In this document: in pieces, positions 15,847-24,169 of the stretch
How the letters are laid out: every line of letters starts with the position of its first letter
How positions within the stretch are numbered: position 1 is the stretch's first letter
Assembly: GCF_020886315.1 (NCBI RefSeq)
Contig: NZ_AP025226.1
Span: forward strand, 1,204,001 to 1,268,000
Direction: 5' to 3'
From: Saccharolobus caldissimus
Lineage (GTDB): Archaea > Thermoproteota > Thermoprotei_A > Sulfolobales > Sulfolobaceae
Length of the DNA stretch: 64,000 nt
Position numbers and translations under genes: made by a program
Notes under the pieces: model-generated
Databases searched by the model: none
What the model saw: only the letters and a program-made list of their open reading frames with translations
What the model was told of the DNA's origin: nothing

Positions 15847-16572
15847 TCATCCTTTTTTTACAATTCCTAATTCTTTAGGAACCTTCTTAAAACTAGCTTT
15901 CCTTAAAGCATTTGTAATATGATAGATTGCAAAAACAGAAATAGTGGGCAAAATGTAAAAAATTAACGCATAGCCTATTGGATCTCCAAAAAATCTGAAA
16001 ATTGTTAAAAGTAATGATGTGTCTGTCGAAAGTAGCGCTACGACAATTATTGTTGGCACTGATGCACAACAAGACGATGCTGAAATTAAGCTAATACCAC
16101 CTATAATACCTAAAACTTTTTTCTGTCCCCTAACAGTTGAAAAACCATATCCTAGAAGACTTCCAATGACTAGGCCATAATATAGTATTATAGGTATAAT
16201 ATCTACTTCAATATTGCCTATGAAAAAGAATATAGCTGGACTAAAGGAAATATAATTTACAAAACTCCATAAATCCCTGCTCGTATACACACTATAACCT
16301 ATACCTGCGTAAAATCCCTTAACAAATCCTGAGAGTGCTACAAAATAAATTCCGAAGATGAATAAATGAAAAATTAAATAAACTCCTAAAGTTATATAAA
16401 ATATCTTATTTTTAACAAATATATTACCAATCAAGGTATAAGTTAAAATGAAAAGTCCTCCCCAAAATAATAAACTAGTTAAAAATGACGTGGTTAGAAA
16501 TGGCTGAGTAAGCCAGAAAACTAGAAATGAAAAAATCATCATAAAAATCGAAAACATAACTCTTTTTCTCAT
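15847..16572 (-). CDS. Multi-pass membrane protein with a CC pair, possible metal transporter
   Basis: A 241-residue protein with about seven membrane segments. A membrane helix near residue 165 has a vicinal pair followed by proline (SASSCCASVPTIIVVAL). Paired cysteines in a helix near a proline are how MerT-type carriers bind Hg(II), but overall it is not MerT. It lies directly downstream of the P1B ATPase gene on the same strand (68-bp gap), so Cu, Ag or Hg handling is likely. The C-terminus is basic and cytoplasmic. Confidence 0.55.
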   Translation of the reverse strand: MRKRVMFSIFMMIFSFLVFWLTQPFLTTSFLTSLLFWGGLFILTYTLIGNIFVKNKIFYITLGVYLIFHLFIFGIYFVALSGFVKGFYAGIGYSVYTSRDLWSFVNYISFSPAIFFFIGNIEVDIIPIILYYGLVIGSLLGYGFSTVRGQKKVLGIIGGISLISASSCCASVPTIIVVALLSTDTSLLLTIFRFFGDPIGYALIFYILPTISVFAIYHITNALRKASFKKVPKELGIVKKG

Positions 16573-16640
16573 AATTATATCACTATTAATGCTAACTAAT
16601 AAAATTTAAAAATAAAGAAATCAGCATGTTTTAAACAATT

Positions 16641-18740
16641 TTAGGCATATATCGTAGCTAGTCTAGCATTAGTAAATACTGAAATTAAACTTAATATCAT
16701 TATTAACATTGCTAAGGGTCCACTTAATATACCTAAAATAGCTAACGGTATTCCTATTGCATTATAAGACAATGCTATTATAACATTTAATGCCGGAGCT
16801 TTAGCTAATCTCTTCCTCTTTTTAAGCATCAAAAGTAGAGAGCTAAAATTATTACCCACCAATATAATGTCCGCTACATTTTTAGATATATCTACAGCAT
16901 TACCCATGGCAACTGATATATCAGAGAATGCTAAGGCTCCACCATCATTAATCCCATCTCCAATCATCATAATATTTCCGTTTAATTTCTCTCTAATAGC
17001 CTTAACAATTTTTACTTTATCCTCTGGTGATAAATTTCCATAAAACTCTTTTATGCCAATACTCTCTGCAACTATTTTAACTATGTTCTCCTTATCTCCA
17101 CTAAGCATTATTGGATTTATTCCGAGCTTTCTAATTTCTTTTACAAATTCTTCTGCATCACTTCTAAGAACGTCTTTAATTATAAATCCCCCTACCAGTC
17201 TTCCGTTAATACAAATTACTATATTTATATCTTCATTATTTACATCACAATTCGCAGCTTCTCTCCTTCCAATAAATACCTTATTTCCTTCTATCTCTCC
17301 CATAACTCCTTTTCCGATTATTTCTCTGAAGTTTTTAACTTCTAAAAATTTAATACCTTTTTTCTCAGCATATTGTATTATTGCTTTTGCAATAGGATGT
17401 GAAGAAAATCTCTCGATAGAAGCTGCATAAGTTAAAGCTTTAATATCACCATAAAACTCCTTTACTATTGGTAAACCATAAGTTAAAGTTCCGGTCTTAT
17501 CTAAAATTATAGCCTTTATGTTACTAAATTTTTCTAAAATATTAATATTTTTTATGAGAATTCCTAAATTTATATATTTTTCATATAATGAAAGACCTAC
17601 TGAAGGATAAGAGAAGCCTATTGCACAAGGATAGCCTATTACCATAACTAATAATGCGTTTATAACTCCATATACCCAATGGCCTACAATTAGCCAACTA
17701 AGAAATGTTAAGAAAGAAATCGTTAAAACAAATGGAACCCATATTCTATCTACAACCTTATCGAAAAATGTCATCATTCTGGATTTTCCTTGTTTAGCTT
17801 CATTTACTAATCCAAGGATTCTTGTCAAATAACTAGTTGAATAGTCATTAGTTATCCTAATTGTTAAATACCCATTGCCGTTAGTAGAGCCTCCTATTAC
17901 GATATCTCCAACTTTCTTAACTACTGGCTCGGACTCTCCAGTTATTATAGCCTCAGATACTTCACTTTCTCCATCTATTACCACTCCATCTAACGGTATT
18001 TTCTCACCAGGCTTAACGATAACCACATCTCCTTTTCTTAATTGGGTTATAGGAACGTCTCTACCATTAATTAAATGTGCAATTGGAGGTCTAAGTTCTA
18101 CAATTTTTGATAAAGCTTTTTCTGCTTTATATCGTAATATAGCACCCATCCACCCTGAAGTCAGATGTAAAGAAGTAAGCAGAGCAGAAATGAAAAGGAA
18201 TGTCCTAAGATTAGGATTTAGAATGCCAATGAGATCTAAAATATACGCGGAAATTCCCGCTACTCCATATAAAACATGCTCGTTTAAGATTCCCTTTCTT
18301 AATGCGTTTAAAGCTCCTTCATGAATAGGTAACGCAATGTAAAACAAACAAAACGTTACAATTAGTATGTTAATATAAAATACGTAATAGGGTAATGTGT
18401 ATACATTTATCATCACAGGCAAGGTTAATAGAAATGAAATTATCGTTAAGAGCCAGCTTATTAGAGCCCTTCTCTTAGAATCTTTCAATACTGCTGATGA
18501 ATCAAGAGTTTTATCAAAAACATAATAACCTAATCTCTCTATTTCTTTTTTTAATAATTCTGGGCTAACTAAGGATTTATCATATTTAATTATAACCTCT
18601 CCAGATTCTAGAAAAACTCTTGCAGATTCCACACCGTTAACTTTACTTAATCCTTTCTCTATTGTTGAAGCACAAAAACTACAAGCCATGCCCCCTACAT
18701 AAAACCTTTCTATTCTTAACTCTTTATTCTGAGTTGTCAT
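16641..18740 (-). CDS. copA: P1B-type heavy-metal ATPase with YPC motif
   Basis: A soft-metal-pumping ATPase of about 699 residues from the ATG at 18740. The frame is open a little further, but 18740 gives the usual N-terminus and a normal distance to the promoter. It has an HMA domain with CSFC at residues 20-23, the TGES actuator loop, the DKTGTLT phosphorylation site, the HP dipeptide (SSHPIAKAI) and GDGINDGGAL. The membrane metal-binding motif is IGYPCAIGF, so the first Cys of the usual CPC is Tyr. Membrane helix 7 keeps YN and helix 8 keeps its Met and Ser. Cu(I)/Ag(I) is likely, but YPC leaves substrate choice open. It is divergent from an HxlR regulator. Confidence 0.85.
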   Translation of the reverse strand: MTTQNKELRIERFYVGGMACSFCASTIEKGLSKVNGVESARVFLESGEVIIKYDKSLVSPELLKKEIERLGYYVFDKTLDSSAVLKDSKRRALISWLLTIISFLLTLPVMINVYTLPYYVFYINILIVTFCLFYIALPIHEGALNALRKGILNEHVLYGVAGISAYILDLIGILNPNLRTFLFISALLTSLHLTSGWMGAILRYKAEKALSKIVELRPPIAHLINGRDVPITQLRKGDVVIVKPGEKIPLDGVVIDGESEVSEAIITGESEPVVKKVGDIVIGGSTNGNGYLTIRITNDYSTSYLTRILGLVNEAKQGKSRMMTFFDKVVDRIWVPFVLTISFLTFLSWLIVGHWVYGVINALLVMVIGYPCAIGFSYPSVGLSLYEKYINLGILIKNINILEKFSNIKAIILDKTGTLTYGLPIVKEFYGDIKALTYAASIERFSSHPIAKAIIQYAEKKGIKFLEVKNFREIIGKGVMGEIEGNKVFIGRREAANCDVNNEDINIVICINGRLVGGFIIKDVLRSDAEEFVKEIRKLGINPIMLSGDKENIVKIVAESIGIKEFYGNLSPEDKVKIVKAIREKLNGNIMMIGDGINDGGALAFSDISVAMGNAVDISKNVADIILVGNNFSSLLLMLKKRKRLAKAPALNVIIALSYNAIGIPLAILGILSGPLAMLIMILSLISVFTNARLATIYA

Positions 18741-18770
18741 ATGTGTTAAGATAGTTACAAAAATATATAA

Positions 18771-18787
18771 ACTATAAAGTTTATAGT
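18771..18787. promoter_or_regulatory. 17-bp palindrome between the ATPase and regulator genes
   Basis: ACTATAAAGTTTATAGT is a perfect inverted repeat with a central G, 8 bp before the regulator's ATG and overlapping the likely TATA region of both divergent genes. It is a natural site for the HxlR-type protein to control itself and the ATPase. Confidence 0.6.
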
Positions 18788-18794
18788 TAGTAAT

Positions 18795-19166
18795 ATGGTA
18801 AAGTCTAATAAAGCTACTAAGCAAATATGTCCGCTAGTCGATACTATAAACGTTATTTCAAGAAAATGGTTTCTTCTAACACTAAATACAATAGGAGTTG
18901 AAGAAAAGATTGGCTTTAACGGTATATTAAATAGAATTGACGGGATTAGTCCTAAAGCTTTATCTGATGTATTGAAACAAATGGAAAGTATGGGATTAGT
19001 TAAAAAAGTCATAATTAATTCATCTCCACCTAGAGTTAAATATTCTTTAACAACTGAGGGCAAAAGATTAAGAAAGGCAGTAATTCCCTTACTTAAATGG
19101 GCAGCAGATTATACTGGTCACTACGATTGCCCTATACTCAATTCCAATAAAGTAAGTAAAGAATAA
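18795..19166 (+). CDS. HxlR-family winged-helix regulator
   Basis: A 123-residue DNA-binding protein with the full HxlR pattern: CPLVDTINVISRKWFLL (Cys then a helix with KW), GFNGILNRIDGISPKALSD, and the wing PPRVKYSLTTEGKRL. A C-terminal cysteine (YDCPIL) joins the N-terminal CPL, so a pair able to sense metal or redox state exists. It is divergent from the P1B ATPase over a 54-bp region that holds a palindrome, and is followed 24 bp later by an HMA chaperone gene. It most likely represses this cluster until metal binds. Confidence 0.85.
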   Translation: MVKSNKATKQICPLVDTINVISRKWFLLTLNTIGVEEKIGFNGILNRIDGISPKALSDVLKQMESMGLVKKVIINSSPPRVKYSLTTEGKRLRKAVIPLLKWAADYTGHYDCPILNSNKVSKE

Positions 19167-19190
19167 TTAAGCTAAATATTTATATAAATA

Positions 19191-19439
19191 ATGGAGAATA
19201 ATAATAGTATGAGAAAATTAGTAGTTCAAATTAAAGGTATGGAATGTGAAGGATGTGTACTAAACGTAACTAATAGGTTAAAGAGGATTAAGGGTATATT
19301 AAATATAAACGTTAATCTTAATGAGGGCCTGGCATATTTAGATGTAAATGATAAAGCTGATTTAAGTAAGATAGAAAAGGAAATAAGAGAAAAAATCAAT
19401 AGTGCAGGTTATTTAGTTGGAGAAATAAGAGAACTATAA
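19191..19439 (+). CDS. copZ: HMA-domain metallochaperone
   Basis: An 82-residue single HMA domain (ferredoxin-like fold) with the metal site GMECEGCVLNVTNRL, C-x-x-C at residues 18 and 21. Such proteins carry Cu(I) to P1B ATPases, and here the ATPase and regulator are next door. An internal ATG at 19209 is a possible alternative start and would give the usual short N-terminus. A leaderless TATA-like run (TAAATATTTATATAAATA) precedes 19191. The partner ATPase has a CSFC site and so could receive the metal. Confidence 0.82.
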   Translation: MENNNSMRKLVVQIKGMECEGCVLNVTNRLKRIKGILNINVNLNEGLAYLDVNDKADLSKIEKEIREKINSAGYLVGEIREL

Positions 19440-19477
19440 TAACTTCATTACAATTTAATAATAAAAAAGATAAGAAA

Positions 19478-19878
19478 TTAGATTTTAACTTTTTTCCATA
19501 TTCCTCCTTCTTCTACCCAGTTATACCTTGGTACACCTTGTTCCTTATGTATAGAAATTTCAGTAACTTTTAACTGATCGTGCATACTCTCTACGAAGAA
19601 ATCTAAATCATATAATTTACCTTCTACTGATATAAAATCTGCACATGCAAAATATTTGTTTTCAGAAACTTTTGATAATCTATCTTTATGTACTCTTTGT
19701 AATTTAAGAGCCAATGGCTTATTAGTTGCCGTATCATAAATTAGAAAATATCCGCCTTTTAGCTCAGAATCCATTTTTACAAAGTCCTCTATTGTTTTTG
19801 CTAAATCATCCTGATCTCTTTACCTGGATGTTCTTTTGTCGGATGTTCTTTACCAGGATGTTCAGGATGTTCTGGCAT
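19478..19878 (-). pseudogene. Small protein with N-terminal EHP repeats, frameshifted
   Basis: Read with one frameshift, the gene encodes a protein of about 133 residues. The start is the ATG at 19878. The first 20 residues are a proline-histidine repeat (PEHPEHPGKEHPTKEHPGK) and then DQDDLAKTIEDFVKMDSELK follows in another frame. The gap is one missing G near 19814-19818 (GAGATCAG for GAGGATCAG). The downstream frame (MDSELKGGYFLIYD...) is open for 98 residues and could be made alone. Related proteins occur in other Sulfolobales, as I recall. The EHP part suggests metal binding; the rest is of unknown function. A sequencing error or a real break cannot be told apart here. Confidence 0.55.
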
Positions 19879-20193
19879 ATTAAAGACTATGTTTTTATGC
19901 ATCTATAAACATTTTTCACTATCTATAGTTAATGATTCTTTAGTAAGCGTAAGAAAAAGTCCTACATTATTTTTCGAGAATTTATATTGTATTATTTACT
20001 GTTATAAAAATTCCTTTGCGTAATCATCGATCCTCATTTAAGGGATTTTAATAAAATGTTAGGGAGTTTTGAGAGGTAATTTTAGAGTAACTTAATTAAC
20101 AAAGGGTAAGATAGTGAATTAGAATTTAGCTTATATATATAAATATACAATGAATTTTTATACACTTTTAAGTATAGAAATATAGTGATAAAA
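19879..20193. other. Intergenic region upstream of a small operon
   Basis: AT-rich spacer with a strong TATA-like run (ttatatatataaatata, about 20131-20147) roughly 45-60 bp upstream of the next start. No other feature was seen. Confidence 0.5.
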
Positions 20194-20295
20194 ATGTGTG
20201 AATGCTGTAAGCAAAGTTCCGAAGTAGAGAAGAACGTAGAAATTACAAAAAATTCACTATTATTAAGGAAATATATTAAAGGTGAGGAAAAATGA
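20194..20295 (+). CDS. Tiny cysteine-rich protein, 33 residues
   Basis: A short frame beginning MCECCKQSS, with three cysteines in the first five residues, then a charged helix. Its stop overlaps the next ATG (ATGA), and a Shine-Dalgarno-like AGGTGAGG for that next gene lies inside it. This coupling makes a real gene more likely than chance. Metal binding at the N-terminus is a guess from the cysteines and the metal-resistance setting. Confidence 0.5.
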   Translation: MCECCKQSSEVEKNVEITKNSLLLRKYIKGEEK

Positions 20296-20483
20296 AAATA
20301 AATCCACTTATCCCAATATTATTGGGAATTGTTTTACCATTAATAGTATTACTAGGACTAGGAATGACACCTCTCATAGCACATTCACTATCATCTATAT
20401 CCCATACAATATCATCAACTGCATATAATCAGTGGAACTGTAATTGCAATGATATGCAGAATATGATGCAGAATTGTATGTAA
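20292..20483 (+). CDS. Membrane-anchored protein with Cys/Met tail, 63 residues
   Basis: One hydrophobic segment (IPILLGIVLPLIVLLGLGM) followed by a serine-rich linker and a C-terminal tail rich in Asn, Cys and Met (NCNCNDMQNMMQNCM). The tail has three cysteines and several methionines, as in copper or silver-binding proteins. With an N-terminal anchor the tail is probably outside the cell. It is co-translated with the preceding 33-residue Cys-rich gene, so the two may act together in metal capture at the envelope. Confidence 0.6.
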   Translation: MKINPLIPILLGIVLPLIVLLGLGMTPLIAHSLSSISHTISSTAYNQWNCNCNDMQNMMQNCM

Positions 20484-20686
20484 TTGTCGCTGTTAAAGCT
20501 TTTTTATAGACATATAATATAAATTTTTTAATAAATTAATTCAGCTTTTATTAAAACTAACATTAAACTTGTTTTTAATTTATTGATTAATTCATAACAA
20601 TATTACTTGACGTTATTGTAGTAGATGTTATTGGTTATACATTATATTAAGTTATTTTTGGGATATTTACAAAATTGGAGGGGTTA

Positions 20687-20730
20687 AGGGGCGTAAAGCC
20701 TCGCCAGCGGGGAGAGATAGCCCCCTTATA
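20687..20730. repeat. GC-rich fragment resembling an IS200/IS605 left end
   Basis: A short GC-rich stretch (TAAAGCCTCGCCAGCGGGGA, then GATAGCCCCC) in AT-rich DNA. The GCCTCGCC core recurs at the left end of the IS200/IS605 element at 51080, where it forms a hairpin. A relic end is the likely explanation. A 73-codon minus-strand frame over it is not convincing as a gene. Confidence 0.3.
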
Positions 20731-20993
20731 TTTAAATACAAGTTCTTTTAATTTTCTTTTAATGGCTAGGAGGGTTAAAGCGATCAGAGCCACTGTTTCT
20801 ATGAAGATCGCTCTATCTGATTCCCTTATATAAAACATATTACTCAGATCCCATTGATAAGCGTTCAATTATTTTTAGACTCTTCCGATTTTCTTAGATG
20901 TTAAATACTAATTAATGGAAAAGAATAGAAATACACTTTATATTAGGTATGTAAATTAAATTCGCTCTAAATTTTTGAAAAATATATTAGCTG

Positions 20994-22163
20994 TTAGCAT
21001 GCTGAAATAGCTTGTTTGAAATCTTCTATTAAATCATCTATATCCTCTATTCCTACTGATACTCTTATTAAACCTTCTGGTATTCCCATTCTTTTTAGCT
21101 CTTCACTTGTTAGAGAAGCATGACTAGTCTCTCTAGGTAATGTGACTAATGTTTCTACTCCACCTAAACTAGGTGCAGGTATTGCAAGTTTCAGAGATTT
21201 TACTATCTTTTTCGCGCATTCATAACCACCTTTAGGATCAAAAGAAACAATTCCTCCAAATCCTTTAAGAACCTTCTTTGCTACTTTATAATACTCAAAA
21301 TCTGGAAGTCCAGGATAGTACACTTTTCTAACTTTTTCACTTTCTGAAAGGAATTTAGCCAATTCCATGGCATTATTATTATGTCTTTCCATACGTAGAC
21401 CTAATGTCTTTAATCCCCTCAGACTTAAATATGCAGCAAACGGATCAAGAGAACCTCCGTACATTTTTCTCCCGTTAACAATTTTATCCCTTATTCCTTC
21501 ATTATTAGTTGCTACTAATCCAATTATCACGTCACTATGACCAGATATGTATTTTGAACCACTATGAATAGAAATGTCAGCCCCAAATTCTAATGGCCTC
21601 TGATTATATGGTGAGGCAAAGGTTGCATCAACTATTAATCTTATACCCATCTCATTACAATATTTTCCTAACTCTATTAAATCTACAACCTGAAGAGTTG
21701 GGTTAGTTATGGACTCTACATAAATTATACTGTACTTTCTGTTCTCTATATCTAGTGAATTCAATCCATCGACTGATGTGAAGTCTACCTCTATTCCATA
21801 TTTCTCTATTAAATCTAGAAATAGCCTATACGTTTGACCATATAGTTGATTTATTGCTAGTATTCTATCTCCTTTTTTAATTAAGCTTAATAATGTCGTA
21901 GAAATCGCAGCCATACCAGAAGAAAACGCCATACCAAATTTTGCTCCTTCTAGTGAAGCGTATTTTATTTCTAGGGCACTTATTGTTGGGTTACCAGACC
22001 TCGTATAAAGATATGGCTTCCCAGAATTAAAATCTAGGTATGCGTTAGGGTCATCGTTAGGATGGATGAACGTTGAAGTTTGAAAGATTGGTGTTACAAC
22101 ATTTCCAAATCTACTATCTATGATTTCTCCCTCGTGAACTGCCCTTGTGTTAAAGCCTTTCAT
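20994..22163 (-). CDS. Cystathionine gamma-synthase/lyase family PLP enzyme
   Basis: A 389-residue enzyme of the Cys/Met metabolism family. Marks include TRSGNPT near residue 55, FSSGMAAISTTLL, the PLP-binding aspartate in LIVDATFASP, and the PLP lysine in SIHSGSKYISGHSD (about residue 202). The C-terminal LVTLPRETSHASLT and GLIRVSVGIEDIDDLIED are typical. Members make or split cystathionine, or act as methionine gamma-lyase or O-acetylhomoserine sulfhydrylase, and sequence alone does not decide. It stands alone on this strand. Confidence 0.88.
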   Translation of the reverse strand: MKGFNTRAVHEGEIIDSRFGNVVTPIFQTSTFIHPNDDPNAYLDFNSGKPYLYTRSGNPTISALEIKYASLEGAKFGMAFSSGMAAISTTLLSLIKKGDRILAINQLYGQTYRLFLDLIEKYGIEVDFTSVDGLNSLDIENRKYSIIYVESITNPTLQVVDLIELGKYCNEMGIRLIVDATFASPYNQRPLEFGADISIHSGSKYISGHSDVIIGLVATNNEGIRDKIVNGRKMYGGSLDPFAAYLSLRGLKTLGLRMERHNNNAMELAKFLSESEKVRKVYYPGLPDFEYYKVAKKVLKGFGGIVSFDPKGGYECAKKIVKSLKLAIPAPSLGGVETLVTLPRETSHASLTSEELKRMGIPEGLIRVSVGIEDIDDLIEDFKQAISAC

Positions 22164-22231
22164 ATGGATTTATATTTTAATATAATAAATTAAAAAGTTT
22201 TGCAATATGAAATTTAGTTATACAAAACTCA

Positions 22232-22290
22232 GTGTTTACCCGTGGTGTAACTTATCCTTACTTTTAATTACTTCTAATTCCGCCCCGTGA
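22232..22290 (-). repeat. Relic end of an IS200/IS605-type element
   Basis: GTGTTTACCCGTGGTGTAACTT repeats, with one change, the end at 6277-6298 and is followed by the matching hairpin arm CCGCCCCGTG. Only about 60 bp are left, directly upstream of the broken DsrE-like gene. Confidence 0.45.
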
Positions 22291-22301
22291 GATCATTCTT
22301 A

Positions 22302-22946
22302 ACTATGAAATATCTAATCTCCGTATTAACTGATCCCACAGAAAGTAGGAGCAACATGGCAAAAGTAGCTCATGCAATACTATATGCTATGGAATTAAAG
22401 AAAAATGGACACGAAGTTTTAATATATTTCGATGGTGGTGGAATTAAGGGGTCGGACTTTCATAGGGTTTCATGATATTTCATATCAACCCTCGTCTTCA
22501 TTCCTCCTGTCCGGCTCCCCACGCCTAGGTTAGGGAGTATGGACTCCCAGCCACGACATGGGGAGCCTCATTGAACCCATCCTCCCCCTCACATTGCTCC
22601 TCGGGTTCACTGTAGGGCCCTCTTCTACATTATAATACTAACGGCAAAAATTATAAACTTTCGTGAGGAGAGCTAGGAATGATAAATAATATCAAATGAC
22701 ATAAATTTCACGGCTTATCGGAAACTGTTGACAACGACAGTTGAGAACGAGAATTTAAGAAAATATATAGAACTTGCTGTTAAAGAAGGACTCATCTACG
22801 GTGCATGTGGCTATTGCGCATCTCCTTCACATATAGGAGGTAAAGAAAAAATTGAGAAAATTGGAATAAGATTAATAAGAAATGAAGATAATCATCTTGG
22901 CATAGCAGAACTAGTTAATGAAGGTTATTATCCAATTATAGTGTGA
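22302..22946 (+). pseudogene. DsrE-family protein, split by an insertion
   Basis: The N-terminal half starts at 22302 (MKYLISVLTDPTESRS, then HAILYAMELKKNGHEVLIYF) and ends at DGGGIKG. The C-terminal half resumes around 22725 (ENENLRKYIELAVKEGLI, YGACGYCASPSHIG, NEGYYPIIV). Together they give a normal DsrE-like sulfur-relay or peroxiredoxin-like domain with the conserved GACGYC cysteines in the second half. About 250 bp of GC-rich foreign DNA separates them, so no normal protein can be made. Its role would have been small-molecule thiol or sulfur transfer. Confidence 0.7.
22453..22700 (-). mobile_element. Non-coding tnpB 3'-end relic inside the DsrE-like gene
   Basis: A GC-rich block between the two halves of the DsrE-like gene. 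Read on the minus strand it contains VNPEEQCEGEDGFN and EAPHVVAGSPYSLT followed by GAGQEE, which resembles what follows the zinc ribbon in Sulfolobales TnpB proteins. The RNA guide of IS200/IS605-type elements is encoded in that same 3' region. No TnpA or TnpB domain remains. The exact ends are unknown, so I mark the block only approximately. Confidence 0.45.
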
Positions 22947-22953
22947 AGGAATA

Positions 22954-23545
22954 ATGTTATACGCATTTGACGTATATGGTACACTATTTGACGTTAATAG
23001 CATAGTTGATGAAAAAAGATATAGAACTGGTAAAGGAATGGAGAAGAAAACAACTAGAATACACATGGCTTTTAACGATTATGGGTAGATATGAGAGTTT
23101 CTGGGAAATTACAAGAAAGGCATTAATATATGCCATGAAGAAGTTTAACGTCTCCATAGATGTGGATAAAGCAATGAAAACATGGCTCAATCTCAGACCT
23201 TACGAAGACGTAGTAGAGGCTCTGCCTAAAATAAATGCAAGAAAAGTAACGTTAACTAATGGTGACGAGTGGATGATCAGAGAATTATTGAGAAATTCAA
23301 ATTTATTAGGATATTTCGATGAGATTATCACTGCTGAGAAAGTTAAAAAGTATAAACCAGCTAAAGATGTCTATAAATTAGTAGAAGGAGCAATTTTCAT
23401 TTCCTCTAACCCTTGGGACATAGCTGGAGCACGTAATGCTAGATTACAAGCAATTTACGTTAATAGATACGGTTATAATTTAGAGGAAATAGATATCGAA
23501 GATAAAATAAAAATAATTAAATCTTTAAAGGAATTAGTTAAATAA
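22954..23545 (+). pseudogene. HAD-family hydrolase (2-haloacid dehalogenase-like), frameshifted
   Basis: The start (MLYAFDVYGTLFDV) holds the catalytic aspartates of a HAD enzyme. The frame then breaks in a run of six A residues at about 23010-23015. If one A is removed, the sequence continues as KDIELVKEWRRKQLEYTW and runs in frame to 23545. Later motifs are intact: TNGDEWMIRELL (motif II), the lysine in KVKKYKPA and FISSNPWDIAGARNA (motif IV). The architecture resembles type II haloacid dehalogenases. A slippery homopolymer makes either a sequencing error, transcriptional slippage or real decay possible. Confidence 0.75.
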
Positions 23546-23833
23546 TTTTGTAATTAGTAATATTTTTTAATATAAAATTTTTACAGAACATTGGGTTATG
23601 GTAATGTTAGATTTAAGTTTCACGACATGTTTAAGGAAGATAGTATATGGAAAATTTTCTCGTCTTTAATTTATTATCTGTTAACAAGTTTTATTTCGAA
23701 TAATACAAGCTTTTCTCAATATTTTTCTATATTTTGCATTTAGAGAAGTTATAAACTCGTTACAGCTATTATGAAAATTAGATATTTAAAAAGTCAGTTT
23801 CTATAGAAATACAATTATATTAATTATTTTCTA

Positions 23834-24169
23834 TTAGTCACTAATTATGACATAATTATTACCTACAAATTTTAGAAAATCATCTTCATCTTCTTCTGCA
23901 ATTATGGTTAAATCTATTATTTCTGGAATTTCGTCTGGTAAGGCCGAATGGATTTTAATTAATAGTTTACTTATCTCACTCTTATTTAGTCCCCTAATAA
24001 TTAGGGCGAGATCTAAGTCACTTGCACCCATAGTTTTGCCCTTAATAACTGAGCCGAAAACTATTACCTCTTTTACATTAGCTATTTCCCTAGATTTATG
24101 TAGAACTGTCTCAGCGATTTTTCTCCAATTTTTCTCCAAAAATTCTATTCTCTCTAATCCGAACACCAC
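23834..24169 (-). CDS. MNT-type nucleotidyltransferase (antitoxin of a HEPN pair)
   Basis: A 111-residue minimal nucleotidyltransferase with the family signature VFGSVIKGKTMGASDLDLAL, meaning the GS and the D-x-D metal pair. MNT proteins often neutralise a HEPN RNase toxin by AMPylating it. The HEPN gene overlaps its start and lies directly upstream, but is split by a MITE. The antitoxin is therefore now without an intact partner here, though it may still act on HEPN proteins elsewhere. Confidence 0.85.
   Translation of the reverse strand: MVFGLERIEFLEKNWRKIAETVLHKSREIANVKEVIVFGSVIKGKTMGASDLDLALIIRGLNKSEISKLLIKIHSALPDEIPEIIDLTIIAEEDEDDFLKFVGNNYVIISD

Noticed and set aside
20647-20868. A 73-codon minus-strand frame
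   Set aside because: It overlaps an insertion sequence end relic and has no recognisable domain. It may be a fragment of a lost mobile element gene.
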